This document shows positions 15,471-18,416 of a stretch of 18,416 bases of DNA, piece after piece. The translations under genes and the position numbers were made by a program. The notes under the pieces were generated by a model. It was not told where the DNA came from, ran no database searches, and worked only from the letters and a program-made list of their open reading frames with translations. Source of the DNA: JANXSD01 sp038206385 (GTDB lineage Bacteria > Bacteroidota > Bacteroidia > AKYH767-A > OLB10); NCBI GenBank assembly GCA_038206385.1, contig JBBRAW010000069.1:1-18416 (forward strand). Reading direction: 5' to 3'. How positions within the stretch are numbered: position 1 is the first letter of the stretch; the number at the start of each line of letters is the position of its first letter.

Positions 15471-17279
15471 TTAAATTGAATTCTTTCCAGTTTTAACAAT
15501 TGGGTGATCTACTAATTTATTATTTGGATCATAGGGGAAACCATTAGCAGGATTGCTATTTAGACTATCTCGGATCATTACATCTCTTGTAGAAACATTA
15601 TTCGTAATATCTATATCATTCAAAACATCCAAATTAGCAGTAAATTCTACTTTTTGATTTATTGTATATCCAATTACTATAATGTTAATCGAATTCGTCT
15701 CAGATTGTAAAATATTTACGTTTGTATTCCAAACCAAAGTATCATTGACAATATTTCCTTTTTGCAAATTAACCAAACTATATCCGGAGGTTAAATACAT
15801 TTTAACAATTCCTGATGAAGCTTGAGTTCCAATATTTTTAACAGTAAGATTTAATGTTAAAAGTTCGTTAACTCTAGTTGTACCGGGTGTATTTAATTAT
15901 ACAGACATGTCATTAAAATTGCTTGAAGTAGTTACAATAAAATCATGATTTATCACTTCCCCTGTTGTTATGGTATCAACTAATGGAGTATTGCAAATAA
16001 AGCCATTAGGTAAATTAGTGATGTTCATGTTTACCAATCCACTATCAATTTTAAAACTATATCTACCGTCTTGAGAAGTAGACACATCAACACTTTGAAA
16101 AAGGTTAATTCTTTGATTTTTTAACGTAACATCTGAGGTATCAAAAACATTATTTGAATTGATATCTACAAAGGCTCTACCCAAAATTGTTCCCAACCTT
16201 CTATTACATGGTGGTGCAGGTAAATTACTCGAGCTAGCGGTTAAGTATGTTTGATTCCAATCAATATTATAATATCCACATCCTTCTGATCCAACTTTTA
16301 CATTGTATAAAAAGTCAGCGTAAATAAATCTATTTGAACACATAAAACAATCATATAGAAGATTATTTCTAAATTGAAAATATGATGATTGGCCATTATG
16401 GACATTCGGAATCTTTGAAATTAAATTATTATTTAATCTTAAGGTCACACAATTGTTTGGTGCATCCGGAAAAAAAGTTAAGAGATTATTTTCAGCATTA
16501 GCAGAATCTAATAATCGGATATCGTCAGGTGGGATATATGAAATGTAATTATTTGCAACGTTTAAATATCTTAAGCTAACAAAGTACTGTAAACCTTCTA
16601 ATGATTGCATGCATGAATTAGGGTTTGAAATATAGTTTGCAGTTAAGATGTTATTATCAAGAAAATTCAAGCTGTCCCCGATAAAAGAAGCAGGAAAAAA
16701 ATTTTCAAGATACGTTCTAAAACAAGAATCAGGTATAAATGCATTAGAATATTTATCCAATACAAGTAAATTATCGATGAATGCTTTTGAAATCAAACCT
16801 CGTATTCGAAAGGCTATTTTAATGTTATCACCAGAATAAGAATTTAAATCAACTAAATTAAAACCGTTCCTACTACTATTACTCAGACTGTCAGTTAATG
16901 AGGTAAGCGTAGTGTCATTCACATTTGTTACTGCCCAAATAGATATTTCTTGATTTAGATCAAAACTTGAAAAATACCTCATGAAAGTATTACTTCCAAT
17001 GATCAGAGGAGGCGTAAACATAATTTGATCGGTAGTACTTGAGGGTTTTATTAAACCCAATCCATAATCAAATATTTCAAGATAGAACGGCACAGGTACA
17101 CCCCCAAAGAAACCATCAATAAAAAATCCGGCATCTACAGAACTGGTGTCGTTATCCAGAATTACCCATCCTTGTCCGGGTTGCCAATTCCTGAAACTGT
17201 TTTCATAAATTGTGATGTATTGCGCATTTGAAACTATTGAAAATAAAATTAATGTTAAAAGGAGAATAATTGTTTACAT
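15471..17279 (-). pseudogene. Secreted LRR / surface-protein gene interrupted by two in-frame TAA codons
   Basis: Read from the ATG at 17277-17279, one frame of 603 codons runs to TAA at 15471-15473, broken only by TAA at codon 2 (17274-17276) and codon 461 (15897-15899). Codons 3-20 spell TIILLLTLILFSIVSNAQ, a signal peptide whose expected start is MKT; an AAA-to-TAA change explains the loss. Domains in order: a choice-of-anchor-like beta domain (about 20-172), leucine-rich repeats of the IPDSCFRTYLE type (about 182-310), an SdrD/carboxypeptidase-regulatory-like domain starting LGTILGRAFVDINSNN (about 362-452), a DUF11/CARDB-like domain (462-570) and a YDPNNK motif (583-588). Such proteins normally continue into a T9SS sorting domain, which is missing here. 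The longest residual pieces would start at GTG 17093 (without signal peptide) and at ATG 15800. Probably a recent pseudogene. Confidence 0.82.
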
Positions 17280-17700
17280 ATACATAATTTCAGACAAGGG
17301 TAAATAATTTGATTGACATCATACAATAGTATTAAAATTGTAAAGATGATTTTACATTCGGAATTTTAAGATGACTCCTATTTTCAAAGATAATCAAATA
17401 CTAACTCAAAAATTTAAAGATCAAAATCCTATTCACCACCAGAATACACCATACATTAACTTTTTCCAAATATCCCATTATTTTTTCAGCAGATAAAAAA
17501 TATTTTTTTGCATTGCTGGTTTGAGCGAATATAAAAAGTAGAAGGTAATGGATAAATCCATTGCAATTTTAACATCACAGGATCATTTAACAAAGGTTGG
17601 ATATTTAATTATTATGTAAACCACATAAATGAAATCGTTTACTAACTTTATGATAAATCAGATGCGGAGATCTCCATCTTTGAAAATAAATAATCTAAAT
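17280..17700. other. Intergenic region upstream of the Bro-N gene
   Basis: This is about 420 bases of AT-rich DNA between the divergent pseudogene and the Bro-N gene. It contains a small open frame of 23 codons (ATG 17548 to TAA 17617-17619) after AGAAGG, and a 7-bp inverted repeat AATGGAT/ATCCATT with a 2-base gap at 17547-17562. In-frame ATG codons at 17629, 17650 and 17662 could extend the Bro-N protein upstream. No promoter box is convincing and no RNA gene was seen. Confidence 0.4.
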
Positions 17701-18416
17701 ATGAGTACAACAAAATTATTTGAGAGTAAAAAGGTAAGAACGCATTGGGATGCCAAAAAAGAACAATGGTATTTTTCTGTTATTGATGTGATAGAAATCT
17801 TAACGGGAAGCAGTATTCCTAAAAGATATTGGAGTGATTTGAAAAAGAAGCTTATGACCGAAGGTAGTGAAGCGTACGAAAAAATCGTACGGTTGAAAAT
17901 GACTGCCGAAGATGGCAAAAGTAGAGAAACCGATGCGGCTGATACAGAGACCTTGTTGCGAATTATTCAATCCATCCCCTCCCGAAAAGCAGAGCCATTC
18001 AAACAATGGCTGGCCAAAGTAGGATATGAAAGAATGCAAGAGATAAGTAATCCCGAACAAAGCTTAGAACGGGCAAGAGAGAATTGGCAGAAGTTGGGAA
18101 GAAGTGAAAAGTGGATTCAGCAACGAATGACCGGGCAAGAAACCCGAAACAAATTGACCGATTACTGGAAAGAAAGCGGTGTACAAAAGTCAAATGAGTT
18201 TGCTTTTCTTACCAACATTATCCATCAAGAATGGACAGGGTTGACTGTAAAAAGCCATAAAGATTTAAAAAGTTTAAAACACCAAAATCTAAGAGATCAC
18301 ATGAGCGAGGGCGAATTAATTTTTACAGCATTGGCCGAACTTTCTACACGACAGATAGCAGAAACCGAAAGAGCAAAAGGCTTGATGGAAAATGCAAAGG
18401 CTGGAAAGAAAGGCGG
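17701..18416 (+). CDS. Bro-N domain (phage antirepressor-like) protein, 3' end beyond the window
   Basis: The frame is open from the ATG at 17701 to the window edge, giving at least 238 residues. The N-terminus (KLFESKKVRTHWDAKKEQWYFSVIDV) and the following EILTG, YWSDLKKKL and RLKMTAEDGK segments match the Bro-N fold found in phage antirepressors and baculovirus BRO proteins. A block with SIPSRKAEPFKQWLAKVGYER, and later NKLTDYWKESGV, FAFLTNIIHQEW and NLRDHMSEGELIF, is typical of a free-standing Bacteroidota family that I recall as about 270-280 residues with a basic Lys/Gly-rich tail; the tail has just begun at the edge (AKAGKKGG). Earlier in-frame ATGs exist, but homologues as I recall them begin near 17701. 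It probably binds DNA; its role outside phages is unknown. Base composition looks less AT-rich than the flanking DNA, consistent with transfer. Confidence 0.88.
   Translation, partial: MSTTKLFESKKVRTHWDAKKEQWYFSVIDVIEILTGSSIPKRYWSDLKKKLMTEGSEAYEKIVRLKMTAEDGKSRETDAADTETLLRIIQSIPSRKAEPFKQWLAKVGYERMQEISNPEQSLERARENWQKLGRSEKWIQQRMTGQETRNKLTDYWKESGVQKSNEFAFLTNIIHQEWTGLTVKSHKDLKSLKHQNLRDHMSEGELIFTALAELSTRQIAETERAKGLMENAKAGKKG

Noticed and set aside
15471..15800. Independent 109-residue gene
   Set aside because: It is in exactly the same frame as the 15897-17093 piece, 33 codons apart with coding-like sequence between, so it is the continuation of one gene after a nonsense codon.
15897..17276. Reassignment of TAA to a sense codon, or programmed readthrough, to explain the interrupted gene
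   Set aside because: secDF, both glycosyltransferases, ftsE, gldJ, porU, porV and ispF all end cleanly at TAA, so a changed code is excluded; site-specific readthrough is not excluded but no stimulating structure is evident.
17658..18193. Overlapping minus-strand open frames at the right end
   Set aside because: They are antisense to the Bro-N coding sequence, which has clear family similarity on the plus strand.

Overview
The window is chromosomal DNA from a member of the Bacteroidota, probably a gliding or type IX secreting lineage related to Flavobacteriia. The base composition is AT-rich. SecD and SecF are fused, type IX secretion (T9SS) genes are present, IspF indicates the MEP isoprenoid pathway, and several upstream regions carry the Bacteroidota -7 box TAnnTTTG. 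TAA, TAG and TGA all end genes here, so the standard bacterial code applies.

Layout. Bases 1-120 are the end of an unrecognised gene. Bases 244-279 are a terminator for secDF, which fills 294-3317 on the minus strand. Divergent from secDF are two overlapping glycosyltransferase genes (3458-5705, plus). Their last stop codon overlaps the stop of a convergent FtsE-like ABC ATPase gene (5702-6397, minus), which follows a small hypothetical gene (6461-6670, minus). A long hairpin (6741-6780) precedes the 3' end of a T9SS and gliding block: gldJ and a porP/sprF-type gene on the minus strand, and divergent from them porU, porV and ispF on the plus strand (9502-15220).

From 15221 the window becomes accessory in character. 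There is an AT-rich gap without genes, then a minus-strand gene for a multidomain secreted surface protein. That gene is interrupted by two in-frame TAA codons, one at codon 2 of the expected signal peptide and one at codon 461, while its roughly 600-codon frame otherwise stays open. A 420-base gap follows, and the window ends inside a Bro-N (phage antirepressor-like) gene on the plus strand.

How the genes fit together. SecDF helps move proteins through the inner membrane. PorU and PorV then act at the outer membrane, where PorU removes the C-terminal sorting signal of T9SS cargo and PorV shuttles or anchors cargo. GldJ is a lipoprotein that stabilises the gliding/T9SS apparatus, and PorP/SprF proteins are outer-membrane T9SS partners. 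The broken gene at 15471-17279 encodes a protein of the type normally exported by this system, but its surviving 3' end shows no recognisable T9SS sorting domain. I found no CRISPR array, tRNA, rRNA or complete insertion sequence. The best lead is the doubly nonsense-interrupted but frame-preserved gene. The rest is mostly conserved Bacteroidota biology with some notable arrangement details.
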